Source of the DNA: Paenibacillus mangrovi
Lineage (GTDB): Bacteria > Bacillota > Bacilli > Paenibacillales > Paenibacillaceae
DNA: 64,000 nt
Direction: 5' to 3'
NCBI RefSeq assembly: GCF_022898935.1
Contig: NZ_JALIRP010000012.1
Location: 1-64,000 of the forward strand
The notes beneath the pieces were generated by a model. It was not told where the DNA came from and did no database searches. It worked only from the letters and a program-made list of their open reading frames with translations. Both the position numbers and the translations under genes were made by a program. Below are positions 33,491 to 42,108 of the stretch, one piece after another. Each line of letters opens with the position of its first letter. Within the stretch, counting starts at the first letter, position 1.

Positions 33491-34288
33491 TTAACGATCT
33501 CGCTTTAAAAAGCTCTGGATGACCCCAGCCAGCTCTTCCGGCGCTTCCATCATGCTCATATGGCCTGCGCCCTGAATCGTTGCTTTCGTAATGTTCGGAT
33601 GGCCTGTGGTAAATACCTTTGCTTCAGGGGCAATCTGATCTTTTTCCCCCGCAACCAGCAGAACCGGCAGCGCCGAAGCGGAAATGACATCCCGTCGGTC
33701 CGGACGCTCACGCATAGCCATAGCCGCACCCGCAGCGCCTTGTGGAGGCGTCTTATAACCTATCTCTATCGCTTTTTCGATCAGCTCGTGATGAGACTTC
33801 GCAGTTTCTGGTGCAAACAATCCCGGAACTAGTCCGTCGATAAATGCGGTAATTCCGTCGGATTGGATGGTGCTTACCGCCTTCAACCGTTTTAACTTGC
33901 CCACCTCGTCATCCGCGTATCCCGTCGAGTGAATAAGGCCGAAGCCGTTTAACCGGGATGCGTAGCGCTCGGCAAAAGAAAGCGTAATGTAACCGCCCAT
34001 GGAATGGCCAAGCATCGTAACCTTCGGCAGATCAAGCTCGTCTAGAAGCTTCAGGCAATCGTCCGCCATTTGCTCGATCGAATAAGCTCCCAGCGGGGCA
34101 TCCGATAAGCCGTGTCCGCGCAGATCAGGTACAATACAGCGGCAGCTGCTGGATAAGAGCGGTACAAGTTGTTCCCAATACCCGGAGCTTCCGCAAAAAC
34201 CATGAAGAAGGACGACAGGCTCCCCTTCTCCCTGATCGGCATAATAAAGCGTATATCCGTCATAAACCATTTTATTCATTTTCATCAT
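33491..34288 (-). CDS. Alpha/beta hydrolase
   Basis: A 265-residue single-domain alpha/beta-hydrolase. Oxyanion region VVLLHGFCGSS, nucleophile elbow GHSMGG (Ser about 95), acidic residue in VAGEKDQI (about 212), catalytic His in GAGHMSMMEAPEEL (about 240). The pattern matches prolyl-oligopeptidase-like/MhpC-type esterases, but the substrate is unknown. The start used is the first Met; an alternative Met three codons later is also possible. Own terminator shared with the convergent regulator gene. Confidence 0.88.
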   Translation of the reverse strand: MMKMNKMVYDGYTLYYADQGEGEPVVLLHGFCGSSGYWEQLVPLLSSSCRCIVPDLRGHGLSDAPLGAYSIEQMADDCLKLLDELDLPKVTMLGHSMGGYITLSFAERYASRLNGFGLIHSTGYADDEVGKLKRLKAVSTIQSDGITAFIDGLVPGLFAPETAKSHHELIEKAIEIGYKTPPQGAAGAAMAMRERPDRRDVISASALPVLLVAGEKDQIAPEAKVFTTGHPNITKATIQGAGHMSMMEAPEELAGVIQSFLKRDR

Positions 34289-34384
34289 GATGATCCCCTT
34301 CTTTCCTGAAGATTCTGCAAAACGCTGTTTTTCGTTCCAAATCGCATATTTGCACCCTATATTCCAGATTATACTCCCATATGA

Positions 34385-34966
34385 TCAAGTTAATGGCCAA
34401 CTATTGAAGCGGTCTCCGTGAGCTTTGGATGTAAGCCCGAATGCACTTGCAGCGGCTGATGCAATCTGTCCGGCCATCGTCATGACATGATAAAGCGAAG
34501 TCATCTGCAGCGTGGCATAAGGCTTGGGCCCTTTCACATTAACAACAGCAGCGACACTGTAGTGCCCGACAGCTGGAAGCGCATGTCCCACCGACTGTGC
34601 AGGGAAAAGCGGCTCGTCTGAAACCAGATAGCTTCCGACAGACAGCGGCTGACCCAAACAGGCATCGATGGCAATCACAATATGGTTATCGGGAATTTCC
34701 GTAATGCGGGCTTCCAGGCTGGAGGCGTCGCATGGAGAAGCCATGGTCCCGATGACATGGGGAAAGCCGTAGGTGCAGAGCTCGCTTCCCGTCAGCGGCC
34801 CGAGCGCATCACCAGTGGAACGGTCCGTGCCGATGCACAAAAAGGTAATTTGATCTTGGTTATGTCGGCTGCGGATATCCATAAAAAAATCATGGAGTCC
34901 TTCGGCATCCATTTTTTTGCGGCTTCCGCCCATCCCGCGAATGAGATGAGGATCTTGAATCGACAT
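34385..34966 (-). CDS. yyaC: Spore protease YyaC
   Basis: A 193-residue protein of the YyaC family (DUF1256), which is related to germination protease-like hydrolases and is sporulation-associated. Signature: FLCIGTDRSTGDALGPLTGSEL near residue 40, HVIGTMASPCDASSLE, AIDACLG and VGHYSVAAVVN. The presence of this gene supports a spore-forming host. The start is placed at MSIQDPHL with GGGAGGG 8-9 nt upstream; the frame is open much further up, but that region is the promoter region of the DUF1128 gene. Divergent from the DUF1128 gene. Confidence 0.88.
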   Translation of the reverse strand: MSIQDPHLIRGMGGSRKKMDAEGLHDFFMDIRSRHNQDQITFLCIGTDRSTGDALGPLTGSELCTYGFPHVIGTMASPCDASSLEARITEIPDNHIVIAIDACLGQPLSVGSYLVSDEPLFPAQSVGHALPAVGHYSVAAVVNVKGPKPYATLQMTSLYHVMTMAGQIASAAASAFGLTSKAHGDRFNSWPLT

Positions 34967-35129
34967 GGCTAACGGCCCTCCCATGCTGCTCTTCCGGCAG
35001 CGGTTTTCTTTTGATTTTACTGCAAAACCTCCGGCAAGAAAAATCATTTTCCTGTACCGGACGAAAAGACATGCTACAATGGTTACAGCTTGCCTTAAGA
35101 AAAGAATATGGAAAGGATGAATCGCCTCC

Positions 35130-35354
35130 ATGGATTTATCTCAAAAAACCGCTGAAAATATTGAATACATGATTGAACAGATCAAAACCAAACTGAGAAT
35201 GGCCAGCGGTGCCGCTATGAATTCCTCCGCCTTCTCGGTGGATCAATACGAGGACATCCGCGATGTTTATGAGCTTGTAATGAACAAATCGAACCTCAGC
35301 ATTTCCGAAGTGGAAGCCCTGGTTTCGGAGCTCGGCCGTTTGCGCAGCAAATAA
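35130..35354 (+). CDS. DUF1128 family protein
   Basis: A 74-residue soluble helical protein of the DUF1128 (YfkK) family: NIEYMIEQIKTKLRMASGAAM, YEDIRDVYELVMNKSNLSISEVEALVSELGRLR. It is probably dimeric in the cytoplasm, function unknown. GGAAAGGATG lies 9 nt before ATG. Single gene with its own strong terminator. Confidence 0.86.
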   Translation: MDLSQKTAENIEYMIEQIKTKLRMASGAAMNSSAFSVDQYEDIRDVYELVMNKSNLSISEVEALVSELGRLRSK

Positions 35355-35357
35355 CAC

Positions 35358-35390
35358 AAAAATCCCTTCTGATCACCAGAAGGGATTTTT
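35358..35390. terminator. Terminator between DUF1128 and the asparaginase gene
   Basis: A perfect 14-bp stem AAAAATCCCTTCTG / CAGAAGGGATTTTT with a 5-nt loop and A/T ends, usable in both directions. Confidence 0.92.
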
Positions 35391-35422
35391 ACTTATATGA
35401 ACAAAACCCATTTCGTAATGTT

Positions 35423-36433
35423 TCAGGGCTGCACGGTTTGCAGTTGGAACACGGTGTCGGCGTGGCCGACTTTTTTACCGGCATCATTTAATATGTCATG
35501 CGAAAAGGATTCTTTGAGTTGCTGGATGAGTGTTTGGTTGCTGTAGCCGATTTGTTCCAAAATGGACTCTACAATCCAGCCCCATTCTTCCTCCGATCCG
35601 TCCAATACCTTAAAAGCGATGCCGAGGCGTTCCTGTTTGAGACCAAAGCAATATACTCCTTTGAATCCGCCCTTAGCAACAATATTGGTGTCCTGCAAAA
35701 TAAGAGAATCAATGCGGCCGCTACCTCCGACCATCTCAGGGTAACGGTTCATCGCCCGAGTGATGATCTGTACGGCTTCTCTGACCGCTTCATCGTTAAT
35801 AAGATCCGGACAGGCCAGCTTCACATATGCTGCAGCCATCGCTGACAGCGGCAAAGCAAAGACAGGAAAACCGCAGCCATCGGTACCCAGATCGATCTGC
35901 TCTGCTTTTATGCCACACATCAATGATACCGTCTCAATGATTTCCTTTTGTACCGGGTGCCCCGGCTCCGCATATCCTTCCAGAGGATAACCTTTCATTT
36001 TACAGTAAGCCAGCACACCTAAATGTTTACCGGAACAATTATGGTATAAACGCCGCTTGCTGCCGTCATGACGCAAAACATCCTCCTTGCTCTCCTCATT
36101 CAGAGGATAACTCGGTGCACATACCAGCTCTGCTTCCGACAGCCCCGTTTTTTTCATAATGCTCTCAAGCACTTCCACATGTTCCTGCTCTGCCATATGC
36201 GAAGCTGTCATAATCGCAATCTCTTTTTCGCTGAGTCCGTAATGGGATACAATGCCTCCACGGATCGCACAAATCGCCTGGAGAGGCTTCGCAGCCGAGC
36301 GGGTAAACGTGACAAAATGGGGATCACCTGCAGATCCCGTGACTTCTCCCTGATCGTTGACGATGCTTATATGTCCATGATGCGCGCACTCCATAATGCC
36401 CGCACGATATTCCTTGACTAGTACTGATTCCAT
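35423..36433 (-). CDS. Asparaginase (L-asparaginase II family, PF06089-type)
   Basis: A 336-residue protein of the L-asparaginase-II family (not the classical bacterial AnsB type). Family landmarks: FTRSAAKPLQAI near residue 45, IMTASHMAEQEHV, YHNCSGKHLGVLAYCK, GTDGCGFPVFALPLS and MVGGSGRID. It hydrolyses asparagine to aspartate and ammonia; no signal peptide is present, so it is cytoplasmic. The start codon ATG has GGAGAGATG upstream (AAAGGAGAGATGGGTTA). Stand-alone; the SigB operon terminator lies upstream. Confidence 0.88.
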   Translation of the reverse strand: MESVLVKEYRAGIMECAHHGHISIVNDQGEVTGSAGDPHFVTFTRSAAKPLQAICAIRGGIVSHYGLSEKEIAIMTASHMAEQEHVEVLESIMKKTGLSEAELVCAPSYPLNEESKEDVLRHDGSKRRLYHNCSGKHLGVLAYCKMKGYPLEGYAEPGHPVQKEIIETVSLMCGIKAEQIDLGTDGCGFPVFALPLSAMAAAYVKLACPDLINDEAVREAVQIITRAMNRYPEMVGGSGRIDSLILQDTNIVAKGGFKGVYCFGLKQERLGIAFKVLDGSEEEWGWIVESILEQIGYSNQTLIQQLKESFSHDILNDAGKKVGHADTVFQLQTVQP

Positions 36434-36597
36434 TAACCCATCTCTCCTTTGAGCCTTACCTGCGCTTATCCATCATACAACTTATTTTGAAGAGTATAAA
36501 GGCCGCTGAATCGAAGAATAAGTGAATTCCTTTGGAGGGAGATGTACATACTTCCATTTTGTAAAGTCCATATACCCGCGACAATTTCTGTCCATCA

Positions 36598-36646
36598 TAA
36601 AAGGACACGCAGCATATTTCTCGAATGAGAAAATGGCGTGTCCTTA
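36598..36646 (-). terminator. Terminator of the rsb-sigB operon
   Basis: Minus strand: AAGGACACGC / GCGTGTCCTT stem with an inner TTCTC-ATTC-GAGAA stem, then TTTTAT. The remaining 36434-36690 space holds no gene. Confidence 0.8.
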
Positions 36647-36690
36647 CGAACTTTCGGTCATGAGCACGAAACAATCAAATAGCTTGTCCG

Positions 36691-37461
36691 TCATATGGAT
36701 GAGTTAGACATAATGTGTTTCAGCTTTTCGGTAGCTCTCTTCTGAATCCTCGATACACTCATCTGCGAAACGCCCAGCTTCTCAGCAATGGAGCGCTGCG
36801 ATTCACCATCCTGAAAAGCAAGCAGAAGCACTTTTTGCTCCTGCTCTTTCAATTGGCCCAGCGCCTGTTGTAAATCCATTCTTTTCTCCAGAGAGTCATA
36901 ATCATTGACCTCGGAGCAGATCAGTTCACCAAGCGTAGCTCCTGTCTCTTCCTGGGAGAGAGGAGAATCCAGAGAAACGTAGTGGTAGCATTCGCGTCCT
37001 GAAAGCACTTCTACCGTTTCTTCGACGGACAGATCAAGAAATTCGGCAATCTCGTTCACATTTGGAGAACGTTCCAGCTTGACTGTCAATTCATCGATGG
37101 CTTGCTGAACGAGCGCTCCTTTCTCCTTAATCCGCCGCGGAACCTGGATGTACCAGGATTTATCACGGAGAAAATTTTTCATATGGCCGATCATGCTTTT
37201 CATCGCGTAGGGCTCAAACGGAATTCCCAAGCTGATGTCATATTGCTGTAACAGACGAATTAGCGCCATTTGGCCGACTTGATACAAATCCTCGTACAAA
37301 TCCGGGCGGTTGCGGGCAAGTTTAGTAGCAGCCATTTTCACCAAAGGCTCATATTTTTCGATTAGAACGGTAGCGATTTCGTTGTCCTTGGTCTGCTGGT
37401 ATTCCCAGATCAGTCTGACATCCTCGCTCATGGACTCAGGGGGAGTCACGTTATCGTTCAT
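36691..37461 (-). CDS. sigB: RNA polymerase sigma factor SigB
   Basis: A 256-residue sigma-70 (sigma B/F/G subfamily) protein. Region 2 is EDLYQVGQMALIRLLQQYDISLGIPFEPYA, region 3 PRRIKEKG...LERSPNVNEIAEFLDLS and region 4 LAFQDGESQRSIAEKLGVSQMSVSRIQKRATEKL. It directs the general stress response and is held inactive by RsbW. The start overlaps the rsbW stop by 4 bp, implying coupling. Last gene of rsbY-rsbV-rsbW-sigB. Confidence 0.93.
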   Translation of the reverse strand: MNDNVTPPESMSEDVRLIWEYQQTKDNEIATVLIEKYEPLVKMAATKLARNRPDLYEDLYQVGQMALIRLLQQYDISLGIPFEPYAMKSMIGHMKNFLRDKSWYIQVPRRIKEKGALVQQAIDELTVKLERSPNVNEIAEFLDLSVEETVEVLSGRECYHYVSLDSPLSQEETGATLGELICSEVNDYDSLEKRMDLQQALGQLKEQEQKVLLLAFQDGESQRSIAEKLGVSQMSVSRIQKRATEKLKHIMSNSSI

Positions 37462-37910
37462 ACCTTTGCCTCAGTTCTCATGAGGCGCTTTGTCATCACG
37501 ACTTTGGTTCCACGCCCCGTTTCATTTTCAATGCTAACCTCATCCATGAGCGCTTCCATCAGGTAGAATCCAAGTCCGCCTATTCCCACATCATGCAGCT
37601 CCTTATCATGAAGTGTCATCCGGCTGGTGCTTGAAGCCACACGTTCAAAGCCTTCCCCTTCGTCCCGAACCGTAATAGACAATAAATCACGGTGTACTTC
37701 GAAAACAACTTCAACCATTCCGTCCTGCTCGTTATAAGCATATAACACCGAGTTGTTGCATGCTTCTGATACGGCTACCTTCATATCCTCAATATCTTCA
37801 TAGGAAAAACCCATTTTCGAGGCAATTCCATACAAATTCAGTCTGACAATATCCACATAATCAGCTAGGGCTGGTAGAGTAATAACGACTCTTTGAACTT
37901 CGGCATTCAT
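37458..37910 (-). CDS. rsbW: Serine-protein kinase/anti-sigma factor RsbW
   Basis: A 150-residue GHKL-type anti-sigma kinase. N box: MKVAVSEACNNSVLYAY; G1 box: ITVRDEGEGFERV; G2 region: GIGGLGFYLMEALMDEVSIENE with GRGTKVVMTKR. It binds SigB or phosphorylates RsbV. 18 bp after rsbV and overlapping sigB by 4 bp. Confidence 0.93.
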   Translation of the reverse strand: MNAEVQRVVITLPALADYVDIVRLNLYGIASKMGFSYEDIEDMKVAVSEACNNSVLYAYNEQDGMVEVVFEVHRDLLSITVRDEGEGFERVASSTSRMTLHDKELHDVGIGGLGFYLMEALMDEVSIENETGRGTKVVMTKRLMRTEAKV

Positions 37911-37928
37911 TCTTTCTTCTTTCCTTTC

Positions 37929-38267
37929 CTATTGGGAATTCTCATTAGGGGCGAAAAACTTGGCAATACCCGTCATGTCGAACAGCTTCTGAATTTGAGT
38001 AGGAACCTCTTCCACAACAAAGCGGGCTTTCACCCCGTGTCTGGCTTTCAAAATAGATAACAGGATCCCGATCCCGGTGCTATCGATATATTTCAAATCC
38101 TTCATGTTGATTATCAAGTCAAGTTCAGAATTCCCTACGAGTGGTTCCATGACTAGCCTAAAATCGGGAGCAACCGATAAATCCAGTTCTCCACTTAAAA
38201 AAACGGTACAAGACCCTTCATTTCGCTGCGTCGTTGCATTGAATTTTTCATGTTTATTTGTATTCAT
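37929..38267 (-). CDS. rsbV: Anti-sigma factor antagonist RsbV
   Basis: A 112-residue STAS-domain protein. The phosphorylatable serine lies in the signature DLKYIDSTGIGILLSILK (Ser of DST). Unphosphorylated RsbV displaces SigB from RsbW. It lies 86 bp after the rsbY phosphatase. ATG start with GGGAGAG upstream. The leader has SigA-like AT elements, but I did not find a convincing SigB consensus. Confidence 0.92.
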   Translation of the reverse strand: MNTNKHEKFNATTQRNEGSCTVFLSGELDLSVAPDFRLVMEPLVGNSELDLIINMKDLKYIDSTGIGILLSILKARHGVKARFVVEEVPTQIQKLFDMTGIAKFFAPNENSQ

Positions 38268-38353
38268 AGACTATCTCTCCCGATAAATAAACTTTAGTTC
38301 ATTTTATATCATTGTTTTCTTTTATTAAATAACCCTAAAACCATATGGTTGAA

Positions 38354-39508
38354 TCATAATACCAACGAAATCCACACCAGGCATTTGTCGTCTTCGCGTT
38401 TCTGCTTGCCATGATCCTCAAAAAAAGCTTTGAACATTTTATCTTCATCCCAATGGGAATCTTTTAACTGACTGATCAGAAAATCGACTCGAACCTCATA
38501 ATCTTCCTGAACCATTTCAAGCAGACCATCCGTATACAGTGCAATATGCCCCTCCCCTTCGTAATAAAGCGTTTGGGGTTCAATGTCCATTTTGTCAAAT
38601 AGACCTACCGGACAGCAGGCCTTATCAAGCATTAAAACTTTTCCGTTATTTTGAAAAAATAGAGCCGGTGGATGTCCCGCGTTCACGTAGTCAATACGCT
38701 TCACCACGGTATCTACGACCAAATAGATGGCCGTAAAATAATACTGAACAAGCTGGTTCTCGATGTACAGTTGATTAAATCTGCGATTCAATTCCTGAAT
38801 GACTTTCTCAGGGTCCACATAGGTTGTGACAGTATCTTTCAACACCGAGGCTAAAAACATCGTAAGTAGAGCGGATGAGATTCCGTGTCCCATCATATCC
38901 AGCAAAATGACACCGTATCTTCCGCCCCCAAGCGGATACCAGGCATATAAATCCCCAGCAAGCTCAGCGGAGGGCTGATAGATGGCATGCACTTCAAATT
39001 TCCCATCCTCAATAGCCGGGCTGAGTACGGCATTCTGAACAAGCGCAGCCAGCTTAAGCTCGTCCTGAATCCGCTGATCACGCTCTTTATGCCAGTCATT
39101 TTCCTGCTTCAGCCTCAGTGCCAGACGGATTCTGACCATCATCTCCGCTTTATTGATCGGCTTCATAACATAATCCACCGCGCCGGCATCCAGCGCCTCA
39201 GCCAGCTTCTTGGAATCACCAACCGATGTAACCATAATAATAGGAATGTTCCTAAGGTGCTCATAACGCTGGATCAAACGGCAAGCTTCGATCCCGTCCA
39301 TTTCTGGCATCATCATATCAAGCAGAATCAAATCAATGTTGACATGCTTTCTCGGCTTCGTCTCGCTTGCATAACCTTCGATACCAAGCACCTCAAACAT
39401 TCCTCTTGCAGAAGAGGCCGTATCTATATCGCGGTAATTTTCCTTTTTCAGAATTTCCCGCATAATAATGACATTGGTTGGATTATCATCAACGATTAAT
39501 ATTTTCAT
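38354..39508 (-). CDS. rsbY: Response-regulator/PP2C phosphatase (RsbY-like)
   Basis: A 384-residue two-domain protein. REC domain (1-135): acidic pocket at DD (8-9), phosphoacceptor Asp in LILLDMMMPEMDG and Lys in DYVMKPINK. PP2C/SpoIIE-like phosphatase (about 185-384): SAELAGDLYAWYPL, LLDMMGHGISSALLTMFLA, YVNAGHPPALFF, LYTDGLLEM. It dephosphorylates RsbV-P and is activated by phosphorylation of REC. This fusion is the layout of B. cereus RsbY, partner of the kinase RsbK, rather than B. subtilis RsbU/RsbP. RsbK is not in this window. ATG with GGAGAG 5 nt upstream. Confidence 0.9.
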   Translation of the reverse strand: MKILIVDDNPTNVIIMREILKKENYRDIDTASSARGMFEVLGIEGYASETKPRKHVNIDLILLDMMMPEMDGIEACRLIQRYEHLRNIPIIMVTSVGDSKKLAEALDAGAVDYVMKPINKAEMMVRIRLALRLKQENDWHKERDQRIQDELKLAALVQNAVLSPAIEDGKFEVHAIYQPSAELAGDLYAWYPLGGGRYGVILLDMMGHGISSALLTMFLASVLKDTVTTYVDPEKVIQELNRRFNQLYIENQLVQYYFTAIYLVVDTVVKRIDYVNAGHPPALFFQNNGKVLMLDKACCPVGLFDKMDIEPQTLYYEGEGHIALYTDGLLEMVQEDYEVRVDFLISQLKDSHWDEDKMFKAFFEDHGKQKREDDKCLVWISLVL

Positions 39509-39558
39509 AACACTCTCCTATCAATTCTAAGTTTTATGAAATCTCTTTCTATAATAAC

Positions 39559-39588
39559 AAAAAAACCAAGCACCTTAAGCGCTTGGTT
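39559..39588 (-). terminator. Terminator after the YpmS-like gene
   Basis: Minus strand: AACCAAGC / GCTTGGTT stem, 9-nt loop, T7 run. Confidence 0.85.
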
Positions 39589-39612
39589 TATTGTTCTGAC
39601 TCAGGTCCTACT

Positions 39613-40179
39613 TCAGAAGATGGACGGTAGGGATTGCCAATCCATCTTGAAGGCGACCTTGACTCCGTCCTGCAAAAATTCAATATGATCTACCGTCAAC
39701 ACGTCAGGCAAATGCTCCTTCAGCGAAACGGTAATGGTTCCAAGACTAATCCACTTTGCAGGTATATGGATGGATTTGATCCCTGTAGACTCATGATGCA
39801 GCTCCAGCGTACTGCCGTTTGCTTCCACATTAAATTTCAGCTCCGCACCAAATGGAATCAAGTCTCTCCATCTGCCGTTGATATCCGCTGTAACCTCCTG
39901 GCCGTTAAAATGGAACTCCGAACCGGTGACAGTAATCTGCTGCGGAATATCTCCGATATGCTTCTGAAGTTCCTTTTTCGCAAGCTCGTTTAATTCGCTG
40001 CCGCTCAGTGTAATTTCCGGTTTGCCGGACTTCACCATCTGCAGCACCTTGGCCTTCACATCGATCTCGTTGTAATTCATATCCAGATTTTTATCAGGAG
40101 AAACATACCAGATCGCGATCCCGCATCCTATGACGACAAGCAACATCAATGTGATCACAATCCGAAACAGTTTTTTCAT
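39613..40179 (-). CDS. YpmS-like (DUF2140) membrane-anchored protein
   Basis: A 188-residue protein with an N-terminal signal anchor (KKLFRIVITLMLLVVIGCGIAIWYV, about 1-25) and an extracytoplasmic domain containing SGSELNELAKKELQK and the PAKWISLGTITVSLKEHLP segment, as in the YpmS/DUF2140 family of unknown function. The start is at MKKLFRI, GAGGTGG 6-7 nt upstream. It is followed 90 bp upstream by the SGNH hydrolase gene on the same strand; in B. subtilis ypmR (SGNH lipase) and ypmS are also neighbours. Confidence 0.72.
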   Translation of the reverse strand: MKKLFRIVITLMLLVVIGCGIAIWYVSPDKNLDMNYNEIDVKAKVLQMVKSGKPEITLSGSELNELAKKELQKHIGDIPQQITVTGSEFHFNGQEVTADINGRWRDLIPFGAELKFNVEANGSTLELHHESTGIKSIHIPAKWISLGTITVSLKEHLPDVLTVDHIEFLQDGVKVAFKMDWQSLPSIF

Positions 40180-40269
40180 ATTTAGCCACCTCTCTACCTC
40201 AGGTGAGCCCTTCACCTTATATTCTCCTATTATACTGAATTCGGCTGCGAATAACGAATGGCACGAAAA

Positions 40270-40932
40270 TTAAACCAGGCCATGTTCTAAGACAACATCT
40301 AGCCAGCGTCTTGCTATGACATTATGACCGGCGACAGACGGATGCACACCATCATACAACCAGTATGTAGGCTCCGCTCTTTGCGCTGCTGTATCAAACG
40401 CATCCTGAAGCGGTACAAAAATCGCGCTGAACTCTTCCGCTAGCTTGCGAACAATCCCCTGGTATGTCTTCATCAACTTCTGCCATTCTTCCCATTTCTC
40501 CTCCGTTGCGGAGCCTTTAAGCACGAACGGCTCGCACAGAATCAAACGGGTATCCGGCAGGACTTCCTTGGTCTCCTCCAGCAATTGTCTGTAGACTCTT
40601 TCAAAACGGTCCGTTACACCGCTCGGTTCGCCAGACATCGTTCTCCAGGCATCATTGACGCCAATCAGAATGCTGATTACATCCGGATTCAAGCTGAATG
40701 CATCCTCATTCCAACGGGCATAGAGATCAGATACCCGGTTTCCGCTGATTCCACGGTTAATAAACAGAGGGCTCTTCTCCGCATGGTCGCTTGCCAGTCT
40801 GGAAGAAATGGGATACACATAACTTTGTCCGATATAATGTTGTTGATGAAGTCCTCTGTCCCGGTAGCCATCCGTAACTGAATCCCCTTGAAACAAAATT
40901 ACCGCATGATCTTTTGAAATCATCTGAATCAC
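40270..40932 (-). CDS. SGNH/GDSL family hydrolase
   Basis: A 220-residue SGNH esterase/lipase. Block I is ILFQGDSVTDGYRD (nucleophile Ser in GDSV), block II NRGISGNRVSDL, block III ISILIGVNDAW, block V DGVHPSVAGH (catalytic Asp and His). The close block spacing and lack of a signal peptide suggest a cytoplasmic carbohydrate or lipid esterase, such as an acetyl-xylan/rhamnogalacturonan esterase. The ATG at 40923 has AAAGTTGAG 8 nt upstream and may be the true start; GTG at 40932 is the longer option. Confidence 0.85.
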   Translation of the reverse strand: MIQMISKDHAVILFQGDSVTDGYRDRGLHQQHYIGQSYVYPISSRLASDHAEKSPLFINRGISGNRVSDLYARWNEDAFSLNPDVISILIGVNDAWRTMSGEPSGVTDRFERVYRQLLEETKEVLPDTRLILCEPFVLKGSATEEKWEEWQKLMKTYQGIVRKLAEEFSAIFVPLQDAFDTAAQRAEPTYWLYDGVHPSVAGHNVIARRWLDVVLEHGLV

Positions 40933-41039
40933 TCAACTTTCAAGTTAGTATTATGGGAAAATTTACTTCTCATTATACTTGATTTTACGACGAATTTTGA
41001 TAGGTCCTTAAAATTTTGGACGAATAGCGGATCGGGTAC

Positions 41040-41078
41040 AAAAAAAAGGGATCGGAGCTCATCTCCAATCCCTTTTTT
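41040..41078 (-). terminator. Terminator after the NlpC/P60 gene
   Basis: Minus strand: GGGATTGGAG / CTCCGATCCC stem with one G-U, 5-nt loop, T8. Confidence 0.9.
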
Positions 41079-41083
41079 GCTGG

Positions 41084-41944
41084 CTATTTAATTACGCTTC
41101 CGCCATATAGAAAGCGATTCTTCCAAGAATTGCTGAAATCAGTAACCGTAACGCCGCCCGATTTCTCGGAGTAGGTATGAAGCAATTTTCCGTCCCCAAG
41201 GTATACGGCTACATGGGTAATCCGCTCTTTATCCGGGTTCACCCCTTTATATGCCGAAGCGTCGGAGCCTTTATAGCTCATAAAGAACACAAGGTCCCCG
41301 CGCTTAAGTTTGTTGATATCATAAACCGCACCACTGTGTTCCTTGACCCAAGTTCCTTGCGAGCGGGAATCCATAGGTAGGGTGATATTGGCCCCTTCTT
41401 TATATATCTGGCGGGTGAAATCCGAGCAATCAAACGTCTTGGTCGTATTCCGGTCCGAACCATATTCGTATGGCGTGCCCAAATATTTCATGCCTGTCTG
41501 AATCACCTTTTCAATGGTCTCATTGACATTGGAGCTGGCTGGCGGTGTTACCGAGGATCCGTTATTGGAACCTGAACCGTTATCCGGTTTGGTGGCCGAA
41601 CCCGAACCGCTTCCCGATCCGGATGTCACGGATATGTATTGATCCGAGGTACTGGTGTAGCCCACTTTGCCTGTTGACGTTTTTACTTTATAGAAATAAG
41701 GTGTACTTTTTTCAAGGATCGTGACTTTATCTCCAGTTTTCAAATATCCTATAACCTGACTCGACATAGACGGCTTGTCCCTTAAATTGACACTGGCCTG
41801 GATCACACCGGTTTGGGAAGTTACACTCTTTTGTGTAATCGCTGAAGCAGCTTCAGCTTTGGAACCTGCAGGAAGTATAATAGCAGTGGAAACCGCAGCG
41901 GATACGAGCAGGCATCCAAGCAAGCTTTTCTTGATGTTAATCAT
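41084..41944 (-). CDS. Secreted SH3 / NlpC-P60 cell-wall endopeptidase
   Basis: A 286-residue secreted peptidoglycan endopeptidase. Signal peptide (1-33, ending AEA), SH3 domain (about 45-100; SVNLRDKPSMSSQVIGYL, WYKV-like YKVKT), low-complexity Gly/Ser linker (about 108-140), then NlpC/P60 (about 145-286): catalytic Cys in KTFDCSDFTRQIYK, His in ITHVAVYLGDGKLLHTYS. It cleaves gamma-D-Glu-meso-DAP cross-peptides. AAGGAGG 5 nt before ATG. Upstream 141 bp holds the promoter; the gene is monocistronic. Confidence 0.92.
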   Translation of the reverse strand: MINIKKSLLGCLLVSAAVSTAIILPAGSKAEAASAITQKSVTSQTGVIQASVNLRDKPSMSSQVIGYLKTGDKVTILEKSTPYFYKVKTSTGKVGYTSTSDQYISVTSGSGSGSGSATKPDNGSGSNNGSSVTPPASSNVNETIEKVIQTGMKYLGTPYEYGSDRNTTKTFDCSDFTRQIYKEGANITLPMDSRSQGTWVKEHSGAVYDINKLKRGDLVFFMSYKGSDASAYKGVNPDKERITHVAVYLGDGKLLHTYSEKSGGVTVTDFSNSWKNRFLYGGSVIK

Positions 41945-42108
41945 GTAGTTCCTCCTTGTGATGACTGATAGTGAGTGTTTCTGTCCCCATTATAGTCAGA
42001 AGGCAGGATAAGCCACATGCTCCTATTCTCACAAAAAACGACTCCAAATTTTAGCACCACATAGGACTAAGGTCTTGAATCCCCCTGTTATTAGGATACC
42101 AAGGAACA

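Noticed and set aside
38268..38353. A SigB-type promoter before rsbV
   Set aside because: GTTT and GGG elements occur but not at the 12-15 bp spacing that SigB needs.
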